Below are positions 52,428-59,991 of a DNA stretch of 64,000 nt, piece after piece. The DNA lies in assembly GCA_015067435.1 (NCBI GenBank), contig SVMM01000002.1:1-64000 (forward strand), given 5' to 3'. How positions within the stretch are numbered: position 1 is the stretch's first letter; every line of letters begins with the position of its first letter. A program made the position numbers and the translations under genes. The notes under the pieces are model-generated. The model was given only the letters and a program-made list of their open reading frames with translations. It did no database searches and was not told the origin of the DNA. Origin of the DNA: Oscillospiraceae bacterium (GTDB taxonomy: Bacteria; Bacillota; Clostridia; Oscillospirales; Oscillospiraceae).

Positions 52428-54263
52428 GTGAGTATCATCCGAAAGGAACAACTGCTCAAGCAATATTTCGGTCACGGTGCGTTCCGGCCCGGACAGGAGG
52501 CGTTGATCGACGCACTTCTGGACGGGCGGGACGTGCTGGGCGTGATGCCGACCGGCGCGGGGAAATCTGTGTGCTATCAGATCCCCGCGCTGATGCTGTC
52601 CGGGATCACACTGGTGATCTCGCCGCTGATCTCGCTGATGAAGGATCAGGTTGCCGCGCTCAAGCAGGCGGGCGTCGCCGCGGCGTACATCAATTCGTCA
52701 CTGAGCTATGCGCAGTATCTGGAGGTGTTGCGCCGCGCCAAAAATGGGGCGTACAAGATCATCTACGTCGCGCCGGAGCGCCTTTCGACCGAAGGCTTCC
52801 TTGCCTTTGCCGAGAGCGCCGAGATTTCGCTTCTTGCCGTGGATGAGGCGCACTGCGTGTCCCAATGGGGACAGGATTTCCGGCCAAGCTATCTGAAGAT
52901 CGCAGAATTCTGCGCCGCGCTGTCCAAACGTCCGACCGTCGGCGCGTTTACCGCCACAGCGACGGACGAGGTCAAGCGCGATATCGTCAAGCTGCTCGCG
53001 TTGAATGAGCCGCTGGAGCTGACAACTGGCTTCGACCGTCCGAATCTCTGCTTTTCCGTCGAGACGCCCGGCAGCAAGGACGTCTGGCTGAACGCCTTTG
53101 TCGCCGAGCGTGCCGAGCAGAGCGGCATCGTCTACTGCGCCACGCGAAAGAACGTGGAGACGGTCTGCGAGAATCTGAAAAGCCGCGGCTTTGCGGCAAC
53201 GCGCTACCACGCTGGGCTGGATGCCGAGGAGCGCCGCGCCAATCAGGAGGATTTCCTCTACGACCGCGCGCGCATCATGGTCGCCACCAACGCCTTCGGC
53301 ATGGGGATTGACAAGTCGAATGTAAGCTATGTCGTACATTACAACATGCCGAAGAACATCGAAAGCTACTATCAGGAGGCGGGCCGTGCCGGACGCGACG
53401 GGTCAAGGGCGGAGTGCGTTCTTCTGTATGCCGCAAACGATGTCCGTACCGCGAAATACCTGATTGAAAACAGCGAAGACAATGTGGAGCTCACCGAGGA
53501 GGAGCGCGCATTCATCCGGGAACGCGACCTTTCGCGGCTCGTGCGTATGGCGGGCTACGGCAAGACCTCCGACTGCCTGCGCCGGTATATCCTGCACTAT
53601 TTCGGGGAGCAGGCGCCGCTGCATTGCGGCAACTGCGGAAATTGCTGCGGCAAGCTGGAGGAGATCGACATCACGACGGAGGCGCAGAAGATCCTCTCCG
53701 GCGTGACGCGCGTGGAGCGGAGATTTCGCAGCGGCTTGGGCGTGACGGCGCTTGTTCGGATGCTCCACGGCAGTAAGGAGCAGAGGATCATGGCGATGAA
53801 GCTCAACGAGCTGCCCACTTACGGCATCATGGGAGATGTGGATCGATCGACGATCCGCAGCTATATCGACTGTCTGATTGAAAAAGGATATCTGTATGTG
53901 ACGGAAGGGGACTATCCTGTGCTCCGCACGACGGAACAGGCGAAAAACGTACTGTTTGGCGGCGAGCAGGTCGTCTGCCTCGGAAAGAAGCGGGAAAAAA
54001 CAAAGAAGAAGAAAGCCGGAACGATTCAGCCCGCGGACAACAGTCTGTACGCGGCGCTTCGCGATCTGCGAAGCGAAATCGCAAAGCGCGAAAGCGTGCC
54101 CGCCTATGTCGTGTTTACCAACGCCGCGCTGCAGGACATGGCGGCAAGACAGCCGGAGACAATGACGGAGTTTCTGGATATCAACGGCGTCGGCAACCGC
54201 AGGGCAGAGCGGTACGGGGAAGCGTTTATGGACTGCATTCGCGCATGGAAGGAGAACAACTGA
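52428..54263 (+). CDS. recQ: ATP-dependent DNA helicase RecQ
   Basis: 3'-5' helicase for recombination and fork repair. 611 residues from GTG 52428. Walker A GVMPTGAGKSVCY near 40-52, DEAH box AVDEAHCVSQWGQDFRP near 139-155, motif V/VI ATNAFGMGIDKSNV and YQEAGRAGRDG, zinc cysteines in LHCGNCGNCCG near 396-406, winged helix, and a C-terminal HRDC domain (LYAALRDLRSEIAK near 540). It is 11 bases after potD without a clear promoter of its own. Confidence 0.96.
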   Translation: MSIIRKEQLLKQYFGHGAFRPGQEALIDALLDGRDVLGVMPTGAGKSVCYQIPALMLSGITLVISPLISLMKDQVAALKQAGVAAAYINSSLSYAQYLEVLRRAKNGAYKIIYVAPERLSTEGFLAFAESAEISLLAVDEAHCVSQWGQDFRPSYLKIAEFCAALSKRPTVGAFTATATDEVKRDIVKLLALNEPLELTTGFDRPNLCFSVETPGSKDVWLNAFVAERAEQSGIVYCATRKNVETVCENLKSRGFAATRYHAGLDAEERRANQEDFLYDRARIMVATNAFGMGIDKSNVSYVVHYNMPKNIESYYQEAGRAGRDGSRAECVLLYAANDVRTAKYLIENSEDNVELTEEERAFIRERDLSRLVRMAGYGKTSDCLRRYILHYFGEQAPLHCGNCGNCCGKLEEIDITTEAQKILSGVTRVERRFRSGLGVTALVRMLHGSKEQRIMAMKLNELPTYGIMGDVDRSTIRSYIDCLIEKGYLYVTEGDYPVLRTTEQAKNVLFGGEQVVCLGKKREKTKKKKAGTIQPADNSLYAALRDLRSEIAKRESVPAYVVFTNAALQDMAARQPETMTEFLDINGVGNRRAERYGEAFMDCIRAWKENN

Positions 54264-54283
54264 CCAGCGACGCTGAATTCATA

Positions 54284-54324
54284 ATGCAAAGGGACGGAGC
54301 CTGCGCGGCTCCGTCCCTTTGCAT
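54284..54324. terminator. Strong bidirectional hairpin
   Basis: Perfect 18-pair stem (54284-54301 with 54307-54324), five-base loop, between recQ and the cotJC remnant. T-runs are short. Confidence 0.75.
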
Positions 54325-54342
54325 AGGTTGATGGGAAAACGT

Positions 54343-54757
54343 TCAGTCGAAGCTGGGATTGACGTAGTAGACGTTCTTCTGATCCATCTTCTCTCGCGCA
54401 AGGCGCAGTCCCTCGCCGAAGCGCTGGAAGTGCACGATCTCTCGCGCGCGCAGAAACTTGATGACGTCGTTGACGTCGGGATCGTCAGAAAGCCGCAGGA
54501 TGTTGTCGTAGGTAACGCGCGCTTTCTGCTCCGCGGCAAGGTCTTCGGTCAGATCGGCGATCACGTCGCCCTTGACGCCGATCCCGGCGGCGCTCCACGG
54601 GAAGCCGGACGCCGCGGTAGGGTAGACGCCTGCTGTGTGGTCGACAAAATAGGCATCGAAGCCCGCGGTTTTGATCTGCTCGTCGCTGAGGTCGCGTGTG
54701 AGTTGGTGCACGATCGTGCCGACCATCTCAAGGTGGCCGAGTTCCTCAGTGCCTAAC
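54343..54757 (-). pseudogene. 5'-truncated CotJC-like manganese catalase gene
   Basis: About 135 codons matching the last two thirds of CotJC, a spore-coat manganese catalase: GTEELGHLEMVGTIVHQL, GVKGDVIADLTEDLAAEQKAR with the metal ligands, and LSDDPDVNDVIKFLRAREIVHFQRFGE. The first 55-60 residues, which carry the other metal ligands, are missing. Upstream of GTEEL near 54755 the frame runs into unrelated island DNA. So the gene is broken at the island edge and should not be functional. The missing 5' part is not found elsewhere in the window. Confidence 0.82.
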
Positions 54758-54955
54758 GAGGAGCAGCCGCGGCGCAAAAGTCCGGAAAGCCTTTATCCAT
54801 GCGCCTTTGCGGGTTCGGAAAGCGTCGAAAACGCGAATGTGCGAAAATGCGGCTGGCTCTTTTCCTTTGAACAGGACTACCATCACCGCGCGTCGGACAA
54901 GCACTACCATGTGGATGTGCTGGCCGCGCTCCCGGAAGGGAGGGCGTCGGTGTGA
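54757..54955 (+). pseudogene. 3' fragment of an unidentified island gene
   Basis: A plus-strand frame from the cotJC break to a TGA at 54953-54955 encodes about 65 residues ending in FSFEQDYHHRASDKHYHVDV and then LAALPEGRASV. It has no start of its own inside the island and looks like the end of a gene cut by the same event that truncated cotJC. It abuts the ParB-like gene. Family not recognised. Confidence 0.45.
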
Positions 54956-55797
54956 AGGAGTATGTGCAGTCCCTCGCGCCGGACAAGCTGACGCCGTTCG
55001 CGGGTCATCCGTTCCGGATACGCGACGACGCCTCGATGGACGAGCTGACAGAGAGCATCCGTGCTTATGGCGTCCTTTCGCCGCTGCTGGCGCGCCCGAA
55101 GGGCGAGGGGTACGAGCTGGTGTCCGGGCATCGACGCCGTGCCGCGGCAATCAAGCTGGGTTTGGCGACGGTTCCCGTGCTGGTGCGCGAGATGAGCGAC
55201 GACGAAGCGGTCATATTGATGGTGGACAGCAACCTCCAGCGGGAAAACCTGCTGCCGAGCGAGAAAGCGTTTGCCTACAAGATGAAGCTGGACGCGCTGA
55301 AGCATCAGGGAAAGGTAAAAACGGGACAACTTGTCCCGAAGTCAGATTCGCACCCAACGGCAGCGATAATCGGGCAGCAATCAGATGAAAGTTATAAAAC
55401 AGTTCAACGCTACATTCGCCTCACGAACCTCGTCAAGCCGCTGCTGGACATGGTGGACGAAGGCCGCATCGCGTTCTCGCCCGCGGTCGAGCTGTCCTAT
55501 CTCACGAAGGAGCAGCAAGCGTATCTGCTCGATTCCATCGGACAGGAGGACGCCACGCCCTCGCTCTCGCAGGCGATCCGCATGAAAAAGCTCTCACAGC
55601 TTGGCAAGCTGACGCCGGAGGTCATCTACGCCGTGCTGACCGAGGAAAAGCCCAACCAGAAGGAGCAGGTGCGCATCAAAACGGAATCGCTGCGCAAATA
55701 CTTTCCGAGCGGCTACTCCGCCGAACAGATGGAGCGGGCAATTTTGAAGCTGCTGGAGGAGCGGTATCGCGCGAGACACCGCGGGCAGGAGAGATAG
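54952..55797 (+). CDS. ParB/RepB/Spo0J family partition protein
   Basis: 281 residues from GTG 54952 behind GGGAGGG. N-terminal ParB/Srx fold with HPFRIRDDASMDELTESI near 18-35 and the nucleotide motif SGHRRRAAAIKLG near 58-70; VDSNLQRENLLPSEKAFAYK near 84-103; a HTH around 130-165 (SDESYKTVQRYIRLTNL). It is the type carried by clostridial integrative conjugative elements. No parA is seen. It would bind element DNA for segregation or regulation. Confidence 0.88.
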   Translation: MKEYVQSLAPDKLTPFAGHPFRIRDDASMDELTESIRAYGVLSPLLARPKGEGYELVSGHRRRAAAIKLGLATVPVLVREMSDDEAVILMVDSNLQRENLLPSEKAFAYKMKLDALKHQGKVKTGQLVPKSDSHPTAAIIGQQSDESYKTVQRYIRLTNLVKPLLDMVDEGRIAFSPAVELSYLTKEQQAYLLDSIGQEDATPSLSQAIRMKKLSQLGKLTPEVIYAVLTEEKPNQKEQVRIKTESLRKYFPSGYSAEQMERAILKLLEERYRARHRGQER

Positions 55798-55856
55798 CGC
55801 CGCACAGTGGCGCTATACGGTCTGTCCCCGTAAAATGAAGTCGAAAGGGGGACAGG
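55794..55856 (+). promoter_or_regulatory. Two hairpins over the parB stop and the next ribosome site
   Basis: Hairpin 1: 55794-55801 with 55809-55816, at the parB stop. Hairpin 2: CTGTCCCC (55822-55829) with GGGGACAG (55848-55855), which would hide the GGGGG ribosome site of the DUF6809 gene starting at 55860. Translational control is inferred. Confidence 0.5.
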
Positions 55857-55859
55857 CCG

Positions 55860-56162
55860 ATGGGCAACGATGTGATCGAACAGCTCTATTTCGGAAATCT
55901 GATCATCAACGAACGGGATATCCGGCGCGGCTCGCCTCTGGACAAGGCTTACAAAGCCTTTGCGGAGGCCGAGGAGCTTTTGACGAGGAAGCTGACCGGA
56001 GAAGAGAAACGGGCGCTGCTGACGCTGCTTGACGCCCACAGCGAGATTCTCGGTACGTCCGAGTGTGAGGGCTTCTGCCGGGGTTTTCGGCTGGGCACGC
56101 TGCTCCTGATGGACGTTCTTGCGGGGGCAGACGAACTGTTTGAAGGAGGTGTCAAACCATGA
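55860..56162 (+). CDS. DUF6809 family protein
   Basis: 100 residues. LYFGNLIINERDIRRGSPLDKAY near 9-31 and a helical rest (LLTLLDAHSEILGTSECEGFCRGFRLG) match a small protein typical of clostridial mobile elements; function unknown. Overlaps the TnpV-like gene by four bases. Confidence 0.78.
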   Translation: MGNDVIEQLYFGNLIINERDIRRGSPLDKAYKAFAEAEELLTRKLTGEEKRALLTLLDAHSEILGTSECEGFCRGFRLGTLLLMDVLAGADELFEGGVKP

Positions 56163-56389
56163 AACCCGTGATCTATGAGCGGGGCATCCGCTACGAGCTG
56201 CGCGGCGAGCAGTATTATCCCTGCTTCGCGCCGCCGGAGCCGGACAACGAGCGGGAAACCTACGACCTGATCGTCCGGCAGATGGCGGCGGCGCAGGGCA
56301 TCGACGAGGAGCTGAAGGCGCGCGACCAGATGGCGTGGGTGGGTGCGATGAACAACATCCGAAGCGCCGCAAAAGAGTTTTTTCGGTAA
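56159..56389 (+). CDS. TnpV-like transposon-encoded protein
   Basis: 76 residues. IRYELRGEQYYPCF near 10-23 and the end IDEELKARDQMAWVGAMNNI then RSAAKEFF match TnpV proteins of Tn1549-like elements. Role unknown. It is coupled to the DUF6809 gene (ATGA). Confidence 0.75.
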   Translation: MKPVIYERGIRYELRGEQYYPCFAPPEPDNERETYDLIVRQMAAAQGIDEELKARDQMAWVGAMNNIRSAAKEFFR

Positions 56390-56464
56390 CTGAATCACGA
56401 TTTGAAGGCGGAGAACAGTCCAAAAAGCTGTTCTCCGCCTATTTTTTATGCAAAGAGGGACGCC

Positions 56465-56809
56465 ATGAATTATTTTTACGGTCGGGAAGCCGACCTGTTC
56501 TCATTCTACCGCATACCAAAGATGCTGATTGCAGACAAACGCTTTGCGGAAATGAAATGTGAAGCGAAGCTGCTTTACGGAATTATGCTGGATCGCATGC
56601 AACTTTCCACCAAAAACCATTGGCTGGATGAACGGGGCCGCGTCTATATCTACTACACCATCGAGAGGATCATGGCGGATTTGGGCTGCAAGCACGAGAA
56701 GGCGGGCAAGCTGCTCGCCGAGCTGGAGCGCTTCGGCTTGATCGAGCGTGTGCGGCAGGGCATGGGCAGACCGGATCGAATCTATGTCTGCAAATTTACA
56801 GAAATCTGA
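56465..56809 (+). CDS. RepA-N replication initiator, probably truncated
   Basis: 114 residues from ATG 56465 inside GGGACGCC context. YFYGREADLFSFYRIPKMLI, then AKLLYGIMLDRMQLSTKNHWLDERGRVYIYYTIERIMADLGC, the RepA N-terminal winged helix, ending at VCKFTEI. Family members usually continue for 100-200 residues. After the stop another frame reads KSDFRMSCPLKNRCK, like the continuation seen in intact homologues, so a frameshift or decay is likely. Confidence 0.75.
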   Translation: MNYFYGREADLFSFYRIPKMLIADKRFAEMKCEAKLLYGIMLDRMQLSTKNHWLDERGRVYIYYTIERIMADLGCKHEKAGKLLAELERFGLIERVRQGMGRPDRIYVCKFTEI

Positions 56810-56917
56810 TTTTCGGATGTCTTGTCCTCTGAAAAACAGATGCAAGTAAGACTGAGTATAAGCAATCAAAACCAACCGAGAAAAGAATAGACAGGGGAAA
56901 CCCGGAAAGGAACGAAC

Positions 56918-57082
56918 ATGGAGGCAAGGATTTTTCAAATCAACATTCGACTTAACGAGGAGGAATACCGGCAGCTCACCCGCGCCGCGGCGCGGCGAGC
57001 AATGGGGCGCGCCACCTATGTGCGGATGCTGCTGTCGGAAAAGTGGCACGAAGAGGCGGAGCAGGAGGCCGGGAAGTGCTGA
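56918..57082 (+). CDS. Small ribbon-helix-helix-like protein
   Basis: 54 residues, too short for most gene finders. INIRLNEEEYRQLTRAAARR and ATYVRMLLSEKW form a beta strand plus two helices like MobC/CopG-type DNA binders. GGAAAGGAACGAAC precedes ATG. It resembles the small protein found before mobC in Tn1549-like elements; function unproven. Confidence 0.62.
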   Translation: MEARIFQINIRLNEEEYRQLTRAAARRAMGRATYVRMLLSEKWHEEAEQEAGKC

Positions 57083-57190
57083 TTTCTTTCTTCGGCAGGT
57101 GAGGGCAGCATTGCTGTGCGATGTTGCCCTCGCAAGCATAGCATTTGGATAGCCAAATGCGCTTGTTAAGGGGCGCAGCCCCTTAAAATC
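57083..57190 (+). repeat. Three tandem hairpins before mobC (possible oriT region)
   Basis: Stems 57101-57111/57121-57131 (one G-U), 57141-57148/57153-57160 and 57166-57174/57178-57186. They fill the 134-base gap between the RHH-like gene and mobC. Such structured gaps before mobC often hold the transfer origin, but no nick site can be assigned by eye. Confidence 0.5.
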
Positions 57191-57216
57191 CCCAACAAAT
57201 CAAGGAGGACACAGCT

Positions 57217-57552
57217 ATGAGAAGCAGACCAATTATGATCACGGTTCGGTTCAACGAAGAAGAGTACAAGTGGCTGATGGATAACGTGAACAAGAGCTGC
57301 CTGCGCCGCGAGCCGTACATCCGCGCGCTGATTGCCGGCGAGGAAATCTATCCCGGCCCGACCGAGGAATGGATCGCGCTGTTCCGCCTGCTCAGTGGCA
57401 TGGGAAACAACCTGAATCAGATCGCCGCGCGGGCACATTGGAGTCACAGCTTATCACAGCAGGATTTCGAGCGTCTTGTGGAGATGCGCAAAGAGTTCTG
57501 GAATGCCGTGGAAAGAGTAAAACGAAATAAGTCTATCGCAGGGGAGGATTGA
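57217..57552 (+). CDS. MobC-like relaxosome protein
   Basis: 111 residues. ITVRFNEEEYKWLMDNVNKS near 8-27 is a ribbon-helix-helix strand-helix, and the conserved MGNNLNQIAARAH near 82-94 is the MobC/bacterial mobilisation hallmark. AAGGAGG precedes ATG. The relaxase gene that normally overlaps its end is absent; an unrelated convergent gene starts instead. Confidence 0.84.
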   Translation: MRSRPIMITVRFNEEEYKWLMDNVNKSCLRREPYIRALIAGEEIYPGPTEEWIALFRLLSGMGNNLNQIAARAHWSHSLSQQDFERLVEMRKEFWNAVERVKRNKSIAGED

Positions 57553-57556
57553 GCGC

Positions 57557-58204
57557 CTACGCCATCGGGTCTTCCAGAAGATCCTCCACGTTGCAGCCAA
57601 TCACGCGCGCCAGCTTATAGACGGTATGCGCCTGCGCTTTGTCGATGTCGTTTTCCTGCTGCTCGTACATCTGAATAGACCGCTTGTTGACGCCGGAGGC
57701 TCTTGCGAGCTCCGACTGCGAAAGCCCCCTGCTTTCCCGAAGACGCTTGAGTCTGGATTCGCGGGGGGCTTTCCGCGCCCTTTCCTCCATCGCGTCGATG
57801 AACTTGGTGATATCCATCTCATGATAGACCGAATACATCGCTATAATCTCGGAGAGCCGCGTGCTCCGAAAGATGTCTTGGAACCGCTTCCCGCTGTACC
57901 ATTGATACTCGGCAAGCGCCCAGCCCGCCCAGTATTCGGGGGAAAGGCCCTCCGAGTATCCGGGCTCCGGCGCGGTTTTGCTCTGATACGTCTTTTTCAG
58001 GATGTTTCTTGCCAGCTCAACGCCCGACATCCCCGCGAGCACGGCGGGGTTGCCGCGCTCGAACTGCTGCGCGTACCCGGAGGACAGGAAGATCGACGCC
58101 GTCCAATCGGGTGGCAAGAGGCAATCGTTGATCAGGTAGTCGAAGCACTGCGACAGCGTGCCTTTCGCGTCACTCAAGTAAGATTCGCTGTATGCGCGGG
58201 TCAT
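57557..58204 (-). CDS. HTH protein, likely antitoxin of the DUF3990 pair
   Basis: 215 residues. The N-terminal two thirds are helical and include a GYSEGLSPEYWAGWALAEYQ segment (near 82-101); residues about 150-210 are an XRE HTH (RLKRLRESRGLSQSELARASGVNKRSIQMYEQ). It overlaps the end of the DUF3990 gene by 35 bases, with GAGGAG upstream of ATG. Overlap, order and HTH suggest a toxin-antitoxin or regulatory pair in which this protein neutralises the partner and binds the upstream palindromes. Confidence 0.72.
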   Translation of the reverse strand: MTRAYSESYLSDAKGTLSQCFDYLINDCLLPPDWTASIFLSSGYAQQFERGNPAVLAGMSGVELARNILKKTYQSKTAPEPGYSEGLSPEYWAGWALAEYQWYSGKRFQDIFRSTRLSEIIAMYSVYHEMDITKFIDAMEERARKAPRESRLKRLRESRGLSQSELARASGVNKRSIQMYEQQENDIDKAQAHTVYKLARVIGCNVEDLLEDPMA

Positions 58205-58862
58205 CGTTGCTCATCTCCTCTCGCAGAATGTCCATGACGAAGATGTCGTCCTTGAATACGTTGGCTTTCCCGATCTCCTCCCGATAGGTCTTTCGCGCTT
58301 GGGAGTCCCGCGCAACGAATTTCGGATAGTAGATGTTCTTATCCACCGGCACCGCGTCCACAAAGCGAATGCGCTCAAACGCCTTCGGAGAGACGAGTAC
58401 CGTCTGCAAGCCGAGCTTGCCGAGCGACAACGCCTTGTTGAGCCCGCGCAGCGGCAGCGTGTTCTCGACGAACGCCTCCGCGTAGCGGAAGTAGGAATCA
58501 TCCGCGCGGTATCCGGTTATCAGGTCATACTCGCTCGTGTCGATCGCATAGTGCGCGATGATGTATTCTCTCGCGTCAATGGCGATGGGGGAGGCAAGCG
58601 AGAACGTGCGGTGCGCCAGCAGAATGGCAATCCAGTTCAGCACGGTATGCCGCCCGTCTGAAAGGTTGAGGTGCCGGAGACCGCCGTTCTCCAGCGTATA
58701 ACGGTTCACAAAACCGTCCGCACCGTCCTTGCAGGCCCATTCCTTCGCCATCTCTTCCTGTTCCGTGCAGTAGAACCCGCGCCCGTAGTCATTGTGCTCG
58801 CTGCCGCGTGAGATATCCGGCTTTTCAACGATCTGCCCGCTCCCGTGCAAAAGATTCAGCAT
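58170..58862 (-). CDS. DUF3990 protein, putative ADP-ribosyltransferase toxin
   Basis: 230 residues from ATG 58862, chosen for the GAGGTG site 6-7 bases upstream; the frame is open for 23 more codons but those cover the operators. LLHGSGQIVEKPDIS near 4-18 and NDYGRGFYCTEQEEMAKEWA near 24-43 match the DUF3990 H-G-S ... GxGFYxT core, related to ADP-ribosyltransferases. Then FAVDAREYI-like and HYAIDTSEYDLITGYRADDSYF segments follow. Toxicity is inferred from family and gene arrangement. Confidence 0.72.
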   Translation of the reverse strand: MLNLLHGSGQIVEKPDISRGSEHNDYGRGFYCTEQEEMAKEWACKDGADGFVNRYTLENGGLRHLNLSDGRHTVLNWIAILLAHRTFSLASPIAIDAREYIIAHYAIDTSEYDLITGYRADDSYFRYAEAFVENTLPLRGLNKALSLGKLGLQTVLVSPKAFERIRFVDAVPVDKNIYYPKFVARDSQARKTYREEIGKANVFKDDIFVMDILREEMSNDDPRIQRILLE

Positions 58863-58877
58863 GAACATCACCTCGTC

Positions 58878-58924
58878 CATATCATTCTGATGATATGGAT
58901 ATACTATATCATTGGAATGATAGT
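58878..58924 (-). promoter_or_regulatory. Two palindromic operators before the DUF3990 gene
   Basis: Palindrome 1: CATATCAT-TCTG-ATGATATG at 58878-58897, perfect. Palindrome 2: 58903-58924, ACTATATCATT/AATGATAGT with a two-base insertion in one arm. Both lie where the promoter must be and fit autoregulation by the HTH protein. Confidence 0.65.
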
Positions 58925-59061
58925 ATGTCAAATGAAATGTGTCGAAAATGCGTTTGCATCCTGACAGCGCGCGGAAATCTGGTTGCGATTATGGGGAAAA
59001 TGGTGTAAAATGCAAATATGTATGCAGTAACACGAGAATGTAATTTGACGGAGGTGCGACC

Positions 59062-59991
59062 ATGACGCCCGAGGCGAAAGCGCGAGAGGCAATCGACAAG
59101 CGGTTGGAACAGTCCGGCTGGATCATTCAGGATATGCGCCAAGTTAATCCAATGGCGGCACTCGGCGTTGCGGTGCGGGAGTACCCCACCAGCACCGGAC
59201 CGGTGGACTATGCGCTTTTCGTGGAGGGTAAGCCGGTTGGCGTGGTCGAGGCAAAGCGCGACGACGAGGGCGAGAATATCACCACGGTCGAGACACAGTC
59301 CGGCCGCTACGCAAGCAGCACCTTCAAATACGTCAGCGTTGATTACAGCATCCGCTTTGCCTATGAAGCGACGGGGAAGTTGATGCGCTTCACCGACTAC
59401 GATGATGTCAAGTTTCGCTCGCGCGATGTGTTCTCCTTCCACCGCCCGGAGACGTTGCGCTATTTGTTGGCACAGCCGGATACGGTGCGCAACAACCTGA
59501 AGCGTTTGCCGACGCTGGATACGACTGGTTTCCGTGACTGCCAGATCAAGGCAATGCTTTGTAGTCCCCAAAAAGCCAACGATTATACCTATTATGCAAT
59601 ATTTGTACTTGAGATAAATAATATTGGCTCCGGGTCGGCAAAAGAAATTGCATACTTGTGGAAACATGACAAGGAGATATATGGGAAAGGACATTTTCCT
59701 CGGCCTGCTGTATTTCCAAAAGAAAGCTGCACGATAGTTGTTGAAGTCTGCATTGCGCCAGAGGATGTTGGCGATGAAGACTCTGTGCAGCTCAGAACAC
59801 TAAACTTGACTTATAAGGATTTGCTCAACAACACTTACGAACAAAAAGTAGAGTTGTCTTTTTACGTCTATGGCGAAAAATCTTACCGCGAAGGGACTGC
59901 CATGCGCATTACAAAATGCATAACATATCCTGCTGAATTAAAGACTAATAATGAGGAGACCACCAATGACCTACATCCTCAAACAATTTGA
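59062..59991 (+). pseudogene. Chimeric frame: HsdR N-terminus joined to an unrelated tail
   Basis: 309 residues. Residues 1-164 are the type I restriction HsdR N-terminal nuclease domain with D49, E63 and K65 (VEAKR) and end at the conserved GFRDCQIKA just before the helicase should begin. From residue 165 (about 59554) the sequence becomes AT-richer and reads a beta-rich tail (YYAIFVLEINNIGSGSAKEI) with no link to HsdR. No helicase, hsdM or hsdS is present, so the restriction system is a relic. The fused frame has GGAGGTGCGACC before ATG and may still be translated. Confidence 0.72.

Noticed and set aside
54671-54955. A complete plus-strand small gene across the cotJC junction
   Set aside because: Its first 28 codons are antisense to cotJC and only the part after 54757 looks coding, so it is treated as a cut fragment.
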